Assembly (NCBI GenBank): GCA_964343365.1
Contig: CAYFJI010000099.1
Location: 1-6,672, forward strand
From: CAJXWH01 sp964343365
Lineage (GTDB): Bacteria > Pseudomonadota > Gammaproteobacteria > Arenicellales > UBA868
Direction of reading: 5' to 3'
Length of the DNA: 6,672 nucleotides
Shown here: piece by piece, positions 1 to 5,505 of the stretch
Layout of the letters: each line of letters begins with the position of its first letter
Numbering within the stretch: the stretch's first letter is position 1
Program-made: the position numbers and the translations under genes
Notes under the pieces: generated by a model
Told to the model about the DNA's origin: nothing
Seen by the model: only the letters and a program-made list of their open reading frames with translations
Databases searched by the model: none

Positions 1-246
1 AGTAAAGGTTGTAGCATTTCGGTCGAGATGGAGGTGCGCGCCGTCTAGCGATTGAATTTCGACTTCGCGGTAGTAGATCAAAGGTTCAAACAAGGACATC
101 CCGGTTATTAACATAGCTTCTGCGGTATCTTTAATGATTGGCTTAACCTTTTTTGGGTCCTTGTAACCATGTATCCGCAGGATAGTATCCGGATCGATAC
201 CACTTATTTTCGGACGGAAAATTGCGCAGTTTGGGGATAATTCCAC
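1..246 (-). CDS. Probable vitamin B12-dependent methionine synthase activation-domain-like protein (N-terminal part, runs off left edge)
   Basis: An uninterrupted reading frame of 82 codons enters from the left edge, read leftward. The translation contains ISGIDPDTILRIHGYKDPKK near the N-terminus, then a helix-like stretch (IIKDTAEAMLITGMSLFEP) and a strand-rich part (IYYREVEIQSLDGAHLHLD). This layout resembles small stand-alone proteins related to the MetH reactivation domain, which carry an 'ILR-x-x-GY' opening and sit near corrinoid or folate methyltransferase genes. If so, it would help keep a cobalamin enzyme active in the cytoplasm. The start is uncertain: the frame is open only back to a TGA at 264-262 and contains no ATG there, so GTG at 246-244 is chosen (CTG at 258-256 is possible). 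No clear Shine-Dalgarno is visible. It follows the 95-aa gene by 67 bp in the same direction and may be co-transcribed with it. The assignment rests on recalled family resemblance and the neighbours; only the N-terminal third or so is visible. Confidence 0.5.
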   Translation of the reverse strand, partial: MELSPNCAIFRPKISGIDPDTILRIHGYKDPKKVKPIIKDTAEAMLITGMSLFEPLIYYREVEIQSLDGAHLHLDRNATTFT

Positions 247-284
247 TTGCTTAACCAGCTGTCATTTGAGCACTGTTTTTTTAG

Positions 285-312
285 AAAAAACTTGAACAGA
301 ATCCAAACTGTT
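285..312 (-). terminator. Weak possible intrinsic terminator or A/T hairpin after the 95-aa gene
   Basis: Read on the minus strand directly after the TAA at 316-314, a 5-bp stem (AACAG / CTGTT, plus-strand 308-312 and 295-299, 8-nt loop) is followed a few bases later by six U (plus-strand A run 285-290). The stem is short, so termination would be inefficient. The same stretch overlaps a second dyad, GTTTTTT-TAG-AAAAAAC at 275-291, which is almost all A/T and could simply reflect composition. Confidence 0.2.
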
Positions 313-313
313 G

Positions 314-601
314 TTACCGTTTCGTAAGTGCGGCTTCAGAGATAGTGTCAAATTCTGCCTCTAGTTTCTCACTGATCATCTTGGCGACCTCCTCGGGAGT
401 ACCCGATGCCTCAGTTTGTTCGCCTTTATTAAAACCTTCTAGATACGCATCAGTGCCCGCGAGTTTTCGTCTCATTGCTGCTTTATCGATGAGTTCTTGA
501 AATCGGTCACTTAATTGAATTTTCTGTTTCGTATCACCATCGGTAGCCTCCACGAAAGAAGGTATTTCTTGCCAGTATAGAATACAGTATTTAGTTGCCA
601 T
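314..601 (-). CDS. Small conserved protein of the 'virulence factor' family (95 aa)
   Basis: The 95-aa product has the layout of the short bacterial family annotated in databases as 'virulence factor' (Pfam Virulence_fact): an N-terminal ILYWQEIPSFVEA strand region (residues 7-19), then LSDRFQELIDKAAMRRKLAGTDAYLEGF (about 30-57), which carries the family's hallmark ...AIDxAAMR...AGTDAYL..., and a charged C-terminal helix. There is no signal peptide or membrane segment, so it is probably cytoplasmic. The name is historical; the family commonly lies beside methylenetetrahydrofolate reductase and corrinoid methyltransferase genes, as here, so a role in one-carbon metabolism is more likely than virulence (inference). 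The start at ATG 601-599 is supported by AGGGAG at 612-607, five bases upstream. It lies 92 bp after the MetF-like gene and 67 bp before the partial gene, all in one direction. Confidence 0.8.
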   Translation of the reverse strand: MATKYCILYWQEIPSFVEATDGDTKQKIQLSDRFQELIDKAAMRRKLAGTDAYLEGFNKGEQTEASGTPEEVAKMISEKLEAEFDTISEAALTKR

Positions 602-651
602 TATTTCTCCCTATAAAATATGTCAGTAACAGGAAAATACTTAAGATTTTA

Positions 652-667
652 GACACGCATGTGTGTC
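652..667. repeat. Short imperfect dyad between the MetF-like gene and the 95-aa gene
   Basis: GACAC at 652-656 and GTGTC at 663-667 form 5-bp arms around a 6-nt centre that can extend the helix with a G-T wobble. It lies in the 92-bp gap between the two minus-strand genes. Transcribed leftward it would form a small hairpin followed by a weak U-containing stretch. It could be a processing or attenuation hairpin, but the stem is too short to insist on function. Confidence 0.15.
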
Positions 668-693
668 GCGTATTACGCTGTTAGATCTAAAGT

Positions 694-1620
694 TTACTGT
701 CGATCATCATTGCCTGCAAAAATCATTTGGTTATTTTGATTGCTGAGTTCATACTTACCATCACCGACGGTTGTGAACCATGCCGCAGATTTTTTTAGTC
801 CGCCAAGCGGGTAGACATGTATTCCGTTTATTAACGATTGGTTTTCAATTTGATGTTTAGCCAGATTAAGAAGTAACGTGTCAGGACTTGATGGTTGTAC
901 CAGTTTCGCAACATTCTTTGCCTGTCTTGTTAAGAACCTAATTGATGGGCCGACTCCACAAGCGCGCGCGTGGTTAAGTAAAGTTTTAATTGTGGCGATA
1001 CCTGGAATACCGATCCGAATTGGTAAACTATTACCTTCCGCGCGTACACGTTTTTCCCATTCAATAACTGGGTCGGCCTCAAAAACAAACTGAGTTGTTA
1101 TGCACAAATTAAACCCAGTTCTTTTTGCGTAATCGTTTTTCCATAGTAATGCATCTTTAATGTCTTCATCGGAAATATCCGGACTACCTTCAGGGTGACC
1201 AGCAATTCCGATATTGGTTATTTCAAATTCTTCGAATAATCCAGTGTCTAATAACTGCATTGTATCGGAGAAATCACCTACTGGATTGTCCACTCCGCCT
1301 CCAATTAAGAGAACTTCATCTAGGCCTACTTTAGTTTTCAAATGATCGAGATTATTTTTAAGCCAGGATGAGTTTGGGATACTTCGCGCTGCTAAATGAG
1401 GCACCGGTTTCATTTCTTCGTCTTTTAATCGTAATGCTATTTCGAGAGTATCGGCAAAGTCTGAGCCTGGCAAAAAAGTAATATAGACTGTAGTACCCGG
1501 TCTAAGATAATTTCGAAAGTCATCAATTTTTTTAGCTCCACCAGGAGTAACTTCTATTGTCCAATTATTAAGGAGGGTGTTGACAGCGTCTTTAAGATCA
1601 GGGTTTTGACTTGTGTTCAT
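694..1620 (-). CDS. Methylenetetrahydrofolate reductase-like protein (MetF family, 308 aa)
   Basis: The product matches the single-domain bacterial MTHFR fold, an FAD-containing TIM barrel that reduces 5,10-methylene-THF to 5-methyl-THF in the cytoplasm. Motifs in order: TIEVTPGG (21-28), where E23 sits at the position of the catalytic Glu of E. coli MetF; VPHLAAR (73-79); LLIGGGVDNPVGDF (104-117), the counterpart of the FAD-contacting 'LRGD' loop; GIAGHPEGSPDI (138-149), like the GYPE-x-HP segment; ITTQFVF (174-180), like the ITQFFFD substrate region; and GIPGIATI (204-211), like the PGI loop. Length is close to the roughly 300 aa of E. coli MetF. The sequence is divergent from classical MetF and belongs to the variant found next to 'virulence factor' and corrinoid-methyltransferase genes, so the folate may be feeding a demethylation or C1-oxidation route rather than methionine synthesis. 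Start ATG 1620-1618 has only a weak purine-rich stretch upstream (ACAAGAAA). It is transcribed divergently from the arsenite oxidase operon and heads the leftward gene group. Confidence 0.85.
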   Translation of the reverse strand: MNTSQNPDLKDAVNTLLNNWTIEVTPGGAKKIDDFRNYLRPGTTVYITFLPGSDFADTLEIALRLKDEEMKPVPHLAARSIPNSSWLKNNLDHLKTKVGLDEVLLIGGGVDNPVGDFSDTMQLLDTGLFEEFEITNIGIAGHPEGSPDISDEDIKDALLWKNDYAKRTGFNLCITTQFVFEADPVIEWEKRVRAEGNSLPIRIGIPGIATIKTLLNHARACGVGPSIRFLTRQAKNVAKLVQPSSPDTLLLNLAKHQIENQSLINGIHVYPLGGLKKSAAWFTTVGDGKYELSNQNNQMIFAGNDDRQ

Positions 1621-1690
1621 TTTCTTGTGAGTTCGTAGTGTTGTCGGTAATTGTTGTGTTATCTGTAAATCAGTAGGATAGTTAAAAAAA

Positions 1691-1719
1691 TATATAGGAG
1701 CGTAAAATGTCGTTTATGT
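1691..1719 (-). promoter_or_regulatory. Candidate leftward promoter for the MetF-like gene
   Basis: On the minus strand a TATATA (plus-strand 1696-1691) could serve as the -10 element, giving an untranslated leader of roughly 60 nt before the MetF-like start. No good -35 match lies 16-18 bp upstream; that position instead falls inside the 17-bp dyad at 1713-1729. The arrangement would suit a promoter controlled by a factor binding that dyad. This is position-based inference. Confidence 0.25.
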
Positions 1720-1742
1720 GTGACATAAAGGGTGGTAATTAG
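1707..1742 (+). CDS. Possible 11-codon leader peptide (speculative)
   Basis: AGGAG at 1696-1700 lies six bases before ATG 1707, an ideal ribosome binding site arrangement, and the frame reads MSFMCDIKGGN before TAG at 1740-1742. A weak rightward promoter (TTGTGT 1654-1659, 17-bp spacer, GATAGT 1677-1682) could place a transcript start just upstream of it. The palindrome 1713-1729 lies inside the frame and would form a hairpin in the RNA. It could be a regulatory leader peptide, a remnant of a lost gene, or chance. I do not recognise the peptide. Confidence 0.2.
   Translation: MSFMCDIKGGN
1713..1729. promoter_or_regulatory. Perfect 7-3-7 dyad, candidate operator
   Basis: TTTATGT at 1713-1719 and ACATAAA at 1723-1729 are exact reverse complements around GTG. 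The site lies in the divergent control region, about 90 bp from the MetF-like start and 217 bp before the first aio-operon gene, and overlaps where a -35 box would sit for the leftward TATATA. The size and symmetry suit a dimeric helix-turn-helix repressor or activator. It does not match the FNR (TTGAT-N4-ATCAA) or CRP (TGTGA-N6-TCACA) consensus, so the binding protein is unknown. Confidence 0.35.
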
Positions 1743-1893
1743 CGTATGTTACACGAGATCAATCATGCAAAAAACGTATGTATGGGATACGGATTTCGCA
1801 CCGAAAATATGTATTTACTCTGGGACTGGAATTAATGGATGCCTGGAAACAATATATTCCAAATTAGTTATATGTTGTATAGTCCCCTTCAAA

Positions 1894-1907
1894 GGTTTTG
1901 TAATGGC
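1894..1907 (+). promoter_or_regulatory. Weak candidate sigma-54 (-24/-12) promoter for the aio operon
   Basis: GG at 1894-1895 and GC at 1906-1907 have the exact 10-base spacing of sigma-54 promoters, and the -12 side (TGGCT) is near the TTGCW consensus; the -24 side matches only in GG. It would start the RNA near 1919, about 28 nt before ATG 1947. aio operons of Alphaproteobacteria such as Agrobacterium and Rhizobium NT-26 are known to be RpoN- and AioR-dependent, which is why this is worth noting. A competing sigma-70-like TATAGT at 1878-1883 has no good -35. Neither is convincing alone. Confidence 0.2.
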
Positions 1908-1932
1908 TACTTTCATCAACATACAACCATGC

Positions 1933-1939
1933 AGAGGAG
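1933..1939 (+). promoter_or_regulatory. Ribosome binding site deciding the start of the 190-aa gene
   Basis: AGAGGAG lies seven bases before ATG 1947. The same frame is open upstream to ATG 1839, but those extra 36 codons have no comparable site and an implausible composition, so 1947 is chosen as the start. Confidence 0.7.
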
Positions 1940-1946
1940 TGAAAAG

Positions 1947-2519
1947 ATGTGGGCAAAACGTTTCCCATTACCAGATTTTGATCACGTAACCCTTAAGGAT
2001 TTTCCATGGTCACCACCGACCTTGTTAAGTCCAGAAGAGGCCTTGGGCAAAGTCGCTGAACTATCAAATGGTGATATAACCTCAGGTTGTTTCGCAGTTT
2101 CAGCGCCTGATGCATTTTACGAAAATTTAAATGTTGAAGGTGAAAATAGACATGTAATTTTATGCGTGACACCTAAAATTGATATAGCGTTAATAGGGCG
2201 ATCTCATGCTTGGAAGAAACAGAGATTAACCATCGTTAATTCTCTAGAGCCTGATCGTATGGAAACTATTGTAGACTGGAGGACAGCGCGCGCAATGAGC
2301 ACCCGTTTGGGACCTAAAGAAGGCGTAACTATTCCAGGTGGCGCATGGTACGTAATCGTAACGCATATTGTTGGTGATAAATTCATTGGAAATCGATCTG
2401 CGATAGGGCAAGACACTGATACTCAACAAGGTAGTCGTAATGGATTCGCAATACTTTCTTCTTCAGAACCCGAATTTTCAGATTTTCATGACTGTAATTT
2501 GTATGCGTCCTGGGATTAA
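1947..2519 (+). CDS. Unrecognised 190-aa protein, first gene of the arsenite oxidase operon
   Basis: I do not recognise this family. The product begins MWAKRFPLPDFDHVTLKDFP and is soluble-looking, with no signal peptide or membrane helix, so it is probably cytoplasmic. It has a Pro-rich N-terminal stretch (residues 7-29), a central alternating strand pattern (RHVILCVTPKIDIALIG, 68-84), then KQRLTIVNSLEPDRMETIVDWR (91-112), a Gly/Pro turn followed by a strong strand (IPGGAWYVIVTHIVG, 129-143) and a polar C-terminus ending in a Cys- and Trp-containing tail. Cysteines are C48, C73 and C183, with no CxxC or metal motif. The stop is only 5 bp before the aioB ATG, so translation is probably coupled and a job tied to arsenite oxidase is likely. 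Possibilities are a maturation or Tat-proofreading helper for the Rieske or molybdenum subunit, or an arsenic sensor; none is shown by the sequence. Known aio operons place aioX, aioS and aioR upstream; this is none of them. Confidence 0.85.
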   Translation: MWAKRFPLPDFDHVTLKDFPWSPPTLLSPEEALGKVAELSNGDITSGCFAVSAPDAFYENLNVEGENRHVILCVTPKIDIALIGRSHAWKKQRLTIVNSLEPDRMETIVDWRTARAMSTRLGPKEGVTIPGGAWYVIVTHIVGDKFIGNRSAIGQDTDTQQGSRNGFAILSSSEPEFSDFHDCNLYASWD

Positions 2520-2524
2520 ACAAA

Positions 2525-3004
2525 ATGGATAGACGGGATTTCATAAAGATAGGTGTAGCGGGAGCAGTCATTCCTGGTGTTTCAGTTGCCGACAACTCCA
2601 GTTCTGATTCAGTTGAAAAACAATTTCCAATTCTAGACATTGCACCGTTAGATGAAATAGAACCTCGAACATTATTGTATTTCGCTTATCCGGATAAATC
2701 GTCACCGGCGGTACTAATACGATTAGATAATTCTGCAATTAATGGAATTGGACCTAATAATGAGATTGTTGCCTATTCTCAGTTATGCACTCACAAAGGG
2801 TGTCCTGTAAGTTACCGACCAGAGAGAAAGATGTTAATTTGCCCATGCCATTGGAGTACTTTTGATCCGTCGCGAGCCGGTACTATGATAATTGGTCAAG
2901 CTAGTCAGTCACTTCCTCAAATTATGTTACGTATTTCAGACGGCATTGTGCAGGCCTACAATATTGATGGCCTAATATACGGTCGACAAACCAACATCAT
3001 ATAG
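2525..3004 (+). CDS. aioB: Arsenite oxidase small subunit, Tat-exported Rieske [2Fe-2S] protein
   Basis: This 159-aa protein is the electron-transfer subunit of periplasmic arsenite oxidase: it takes electrons from the [3Fe-4S] cluster of AioA and passes them to a cytochrome c or similar carrier. It starts with a twin-arginine signal, DRRDFIK (2-8), a hydrophobic stretch to about residue 20 and a likely cleavage after VSVA (22). In this family the signal carries the folded AioA out as a passenger. The Rieske cluster ligands are clear: C88-T-H90 and, 15 residues later, C106-P-C-H109. The two extra cysteines C93 (CTHKGC) and C108 (CPCH) are the pair that forms the disulfide in bc1-type Rieske proteins and in Alcaligenes faecalis AioB, and that is reported missing in Rhizobium NT-26 AioB. 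The mature part, about 137 aa, is of normal family size. The Shine-Dalgarno is weak (GGGA near 2512), which fits coupling to the gene 5 bp upstream; aioA follows after 11 bp. Confidence 0.93.
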   Translation: MDRRDFIKIGVAGAVIPGVSVADNSSSDSVEKQFPILDIAPLDEIEPRTLLYFAYPDKSSPAVLIRLDNSAINGIGPNNEIVAYSQLCTHKGCPVSYRPERKMLICPCHWSTFDPSRAGTMIIGQASQSLPQIMLRISDGIVQAYNIDGLIYGRQTNII

Positions 3005-3008
3005 AGGG
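3004..3008 (+). promoter_or_regulatory. Ribosome binding site of aioA
   Basis: GAGGG overlaps the last base of the aioB stop codon and ends seven bases before ATG 3016. It supports this start and independent ribosome loading on the large-subunit gene. Confidence 0.65.
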
Positions 3009-3015
3009 TAAGAGT

Positions 3016-5505
3016 ATGAATTCTGTACCCTTACCTCCCAAAGATGCGGAGGAATTTAACACAGTCTGCCAGTTCTGCATTGTTGGTTGCGGGTATCGCG
3101 TATTTCGTTGGCCGGTTGGCCGTAATGGCGGCCCATCACAAAAAAGAAATGCTTTAAACACCGACTACGAAAAACAACTTACTTCCATGGATTCTTGGTT
3201 GTCGCCATCAAGCCATACAGAAGTGGTCGATAACGATGGCAGAAGGTTCAATATTTTAATTATTCCCGATAAAAAATGCACAGTGAATAAGGGATTGTCA
3301 TCTGTAAGGGGCGGGGGACTAGCTAAAACTCTGTATGCACCTGACCAACAAACAAAAGATCGCTTAAAAGTGCCACTGTTGAAACGTGATGAATCACATA
3401 TAGAAATCACCTGGGATGAAGGTATCGAACTGGGTTCTCGTGTAATTAAGGCTGTTATAGATCGATGGGGGCCCGATGCAGTGGGGATGAAATTCTTCGA
3501 CCATGGTGGTGGTGGAGGAGGATTCGAAAATAATTGGGCAGTTGGACGATTTTTTTTTAGTGGGATAGGTACGAAAACTGCATCTATTCACAATCGTCCT
3601 GCGTACAACAGCGAGATTCATGCTGCAGGGGACGCGGGAATCGTTCCGCTGACCAATTCCTACGCAGATGCAGGCCTCGCTGACACCATTGTTATAGTAG
3701 GGGCAAATCCTTATGAAACTCAAACCAATTATTTTTTGAGTCAAATGACTCCGAATCTCGCCGGTGTTACAAACGTTGAAAAATTGAGAGCCTTCGGAAC
3801 GGAACCTAGTGAATCGGGTAGGATAATTATTGTTGATCCGCGCCGAACAATGTCTGTTGCAACCGCCGAAGTTGCTGGCGGGAAGGATAGAGTGCTTCAT
3901 TTGCAAATAGAACCCGGAACAGATATCCAGCTCTTGAACGCGATTGCGAGAGTCATCCTCGAGAAAAGGTGGCATGACATTGCATTTATCAGAAAAAAAA
4001 TGGAATGGCAAACCTTCGAGGCTTACCAACGATCGACTCTAGCAGTTGACCGTCCAATTGAGATAATTCTTGAAGAAGCTTCAAAGGTGACTGGTATTCC
4101 GACAGAAAAAATTTATCAGGCAGCAGATTGGATAGCGCGACCCAAAGAAGACAATTTTCGAAAACGCACCCTTTTTCATTATGAAAAAGGGTTAATTTGG
4201 GGCTTAAAAAATTATGAAAATATTGCAGCCATTGTTGATTTAGGCTTGTTAACCGGCAATATTGGAAAACCTGGCACTGGAATTAGCCGATTAGGGGGGC
4301 ATCAAGAAGCTTACGTTCGTCCACCGTATCCCGGTGGTCGCCCAGCAAAAAATGTGGACGAAGCAGTCCGTCGTGGAGAGGTAAAATGTTACTGGGTTGG
4401 AGGCTGTAACCCAGTTCTCACTACTTTAAGATCAGAGGCTATTACAAAGCAAATCAAGGATCGTGTGGATATTGTTTCAAATGTAATAAAGCAGAGCGAG
4501 GGTCAAAACATTGGTAATCGAGTGGCAAAAATTGTAGAAGCCTTAAAAAACGGCGGAATGTTTTTAATTGGGCAGGACATTTATCCAACAGCCACTAATC
4601 AAATGGCTAACCTAATCTTACCCGCTGCACAATGGGGCGAAATGAATATGACGTCTATAAACGGGGAAAGACGGTTACGCCTTTATCCCAAATTTATGGA
4701 CCCCCCTGGGAAGGCGATGCCAGATTGGAAAATAATTGCACAATTTGCGAAGAAGCTTCATGAGCTTTATGAATTAGATCAAAATCCATTGATGAGTAGT
4801 AAATTCTTGGATTACGATTGGGAAACAGATGAAGATGTATTCATACACGCGAGATATCAGTTCAAAGGAACCCAGCAAGACCCCATGGAAGGTTACGCGG
4901 GAGTTACTTATAACTTACTAAGGACATTGGGCAACCAAGGTATCCAGACACCAACGAGGCTGATTAATAAAATACCCGTTGGAACCGTAAGAATGCATGA
5001 AGATGGACATTTTTTTACAGAGACAGGTAAAGCGAGATTTATTTTCGCACCTCAACCTTGGCATGGTTACGCAGCCAAAGTGTCACGGCAACGTCAAAAG
5101 TATAGATTTTGGATTAATAATGGAAGGGCAAACCACATATGGCAAACTTTATATCACCATCAAAGGATTCCATATTTTCTTGAGCACAATCCGGTTCCGT
5201 TTATAGAAATAAATCCAATAGATGCCTTGGAGCTTGTTGTTTCGTCAGGAGATATGGTGGAGGTGTCCAATGATATGGGTAGTGTTGAAGCGATGGTCTA
5301 TATCACAGAGGCTGTGAAGCGCGGACATACATTCATGCTATTTGGGCACCCTAAAGGTTCAGTAGCAGACTTAGTTTCTGATCATGTCGACCCAACTACG
5401 ACGATACCATATTACAAAGGTGTGTGGGCTGACATTAAAAAGGTTCGTTCCGCTCCAGACTTTACCAAAAAGATGACTTTTCTGCCAAGAAACGTAGCTT
5501 CATGA
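3016..5505 (+). CDS. aioA: Arsenite oxidase large subunit, molybdopterin catalytic subunit
   Basis: AioA oxidises As(III) to As(V) at a bis-molybdopterin guanine dinucleotide molybdenum centre and passes two electrons via a [3Fe-4S] cluster to AioB. The 829-aa length is typical. The cluster motif is C18-x2-C21-x3-C25 (VCQFCIVGCGYRVFRWP), and S96 (LSSVRGG) stands where other DMSO-reductase family members have a fourth Cys; with the constant offset of three these match Cys21, Cys24, Cys28 and Ser99 of the A. faecalis enzyme. The four arsenite-binding residues known there (His195, Glu203, Arg419, His423) correspond to H192 and E200 (HNRPAYNSE) and R425 and H429 (SRLGGH). Other family segments are FDHGGGGGGFENNW (161-174), YWVGGCNPVLTTLR (459-472), LILPAAQWGEMNMT (533-546) and the C-terminal cofactor-binding domain (NNGRANHIWQTLYHHQ, 701-716, to IPYYKGVWADIKKV). 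There is no signal peptide, as expected for a subunit exported with AioB. Its stop overlaps the next start by 4 nt. Oddities are a 25-bp palindrome at 4168-4192 and homopolymers at 3550-3558 and 3993-4000. Confidence 0.97.
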   Translation: MNSVPLPPKDAEEFNTVCQFCIVGCGYRVFRWPVGRNGGPSQKRNALNTDYEKQLTSMDSWLSPSSHTEVVDNDGRRFNILIIPDKKCTVNKGLSSVRGGGLAKTLYAPDQQTKDRLKVPLLKRDESHIEITWDEGIELGSRVIKAVIDRWGPDAVGMKFFDHGGGGGGFENNWAVGRFFFSGIGTKTASIHNRPAYNSEIHAAGDAGIVPLTNSYADAGLADTIVIVGANPYETQTNYFLSQMTPNLAGVTNVEKLRAFGTEPSESGRIIIVDPRRTMSVATAEVAGGKDRVLHLQIEPGTDIQLLNAIARVILEKRWHDIAFIRKKMEWQTFEAYQRSTLAVDRPIEIILEEASKVTGIPTEKIYQAADWIARPKEDNFRKRTLFHYEKGLIWGLKNYENIAAIVDLGLLTGNIGKPGTGISRLGGHQEAYVRPPYPGGRPAKNVDEAVRRGEVKCYWVGGCNPVLTTLRSEAITKQIKDRVDIVSNVIKQSEGQNIGNRVAKIVEALKNGGMFLIGQDIYPTATNQMANLILPAAQWGEMNMTSINGERRLRLYPKFMDPPGKAMPDWKIIAQFAKKLHELYELDQNPLMSSKFLDYDWETDEDVFIHARYQFKGTQQDPMEGYAGVTYNLLRTLGNQGIQTPTRLINKIPVGTVRMHEDGHFFTETGKARFIFAPQPWHGYAAKVSRQRQKYRFWINNGRANHIWQTLYHHQRIPYFLEHNPVPFIEINPIDALELVVSSGDMVEVSNDMGSVEAMVYITEAVKRGHTFMLFGHPKGSVADLVSDHVDPTTTIPYYKGVWADIKKVRSAPDFTKKMTFLPRNVAS
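4168..4192. repeat. Perfect 12-1-12 bp inverted repeat inside aioA
   Basis: ACCCTTTTTCAT at 4168-4179 and ATGAAAAAGGGT at 4181-4192 are exact reverse complements separated by one T. The stretch encodes TLFHYEKG within AioA (residues 385-392). In RNA it could form a stem of about ten or more pairs with three G-C pairs at its base, followed by UAAUUU. Chance occurrence of a 12-bp perfect arm pair at fixed spacing in a window this size is small (about 6672 divided by 4 to the 12th). Confidence 0.75.

Larger units (their letters stand above)
1621..1946. other. Divergent intergenic control region between the one-carbon and arsenite oxidase blocks
   Basis: This 326-bp stretch separates two divergent transcription units and must contain both promoters unless one unit is driven from elsewhere. 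Features seen are a leftward TATATA box (1696-1691), a perfect 7-3-7 dyad (1713-1729), an 11-codon reading frame with a good ribosome binding site (1707-1742), a short inverted repeat CGTAT/ATACG (1775-1779 and 1787-1791), a TATAGT box (1878-1883) and a GG-N10-GC pair (1894-1907). Longer open frames across the region lack ribosome binding sites and recognisable protein character, so I do not call a gene here. Confidence 0.6.

Noticed and set aside
1713..1729. Dyad as an FNR or CRP binding site
   Set aside because: Half-sites TTTATGT/ACATAAA with a 3-base centre fit neither TTGAT-N4-ATCAA nor TGTGA-N6-TCACA.
1821..1842. TGG...GC pair as a sigma-54 promoter
   Set aside because: The spacing between GG (1828-1829) and GC (1841-1842) is 11 rather than the required 10 bases.
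1839..1946. N-terminal extension of the 190-aa gene to ATG 1839
   Set aside because: ATG 1947 has AGAGGAG at proper spacing, whereas the extension lacks one and does not look like a signal peptide.
1732..1989. Open frame of 85 codons on the plus strand in the intergenic region
   Set aside because: It overlaps the start of the 190-aa gene in another frame, has no good ribosome binding site and its Cys/Ile-rich translation looks like random A/T-rich sequence.
3505..3522. GGT/GGA triplet repeat
   Set aside because: It encodes a six-glycine loop in the FDHGG...GGFEN segment characteristic of AioA, so it is explained by the protein.
3394..4029. Open frame of 211 codons on the minus strand opposite aioA
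   Set aside because: It lies wholly inside a certain gene, its translation is rich in Cys, Asn and Arg with no family character, and no ribosome binding site supports it; it is a shadow of aioA.
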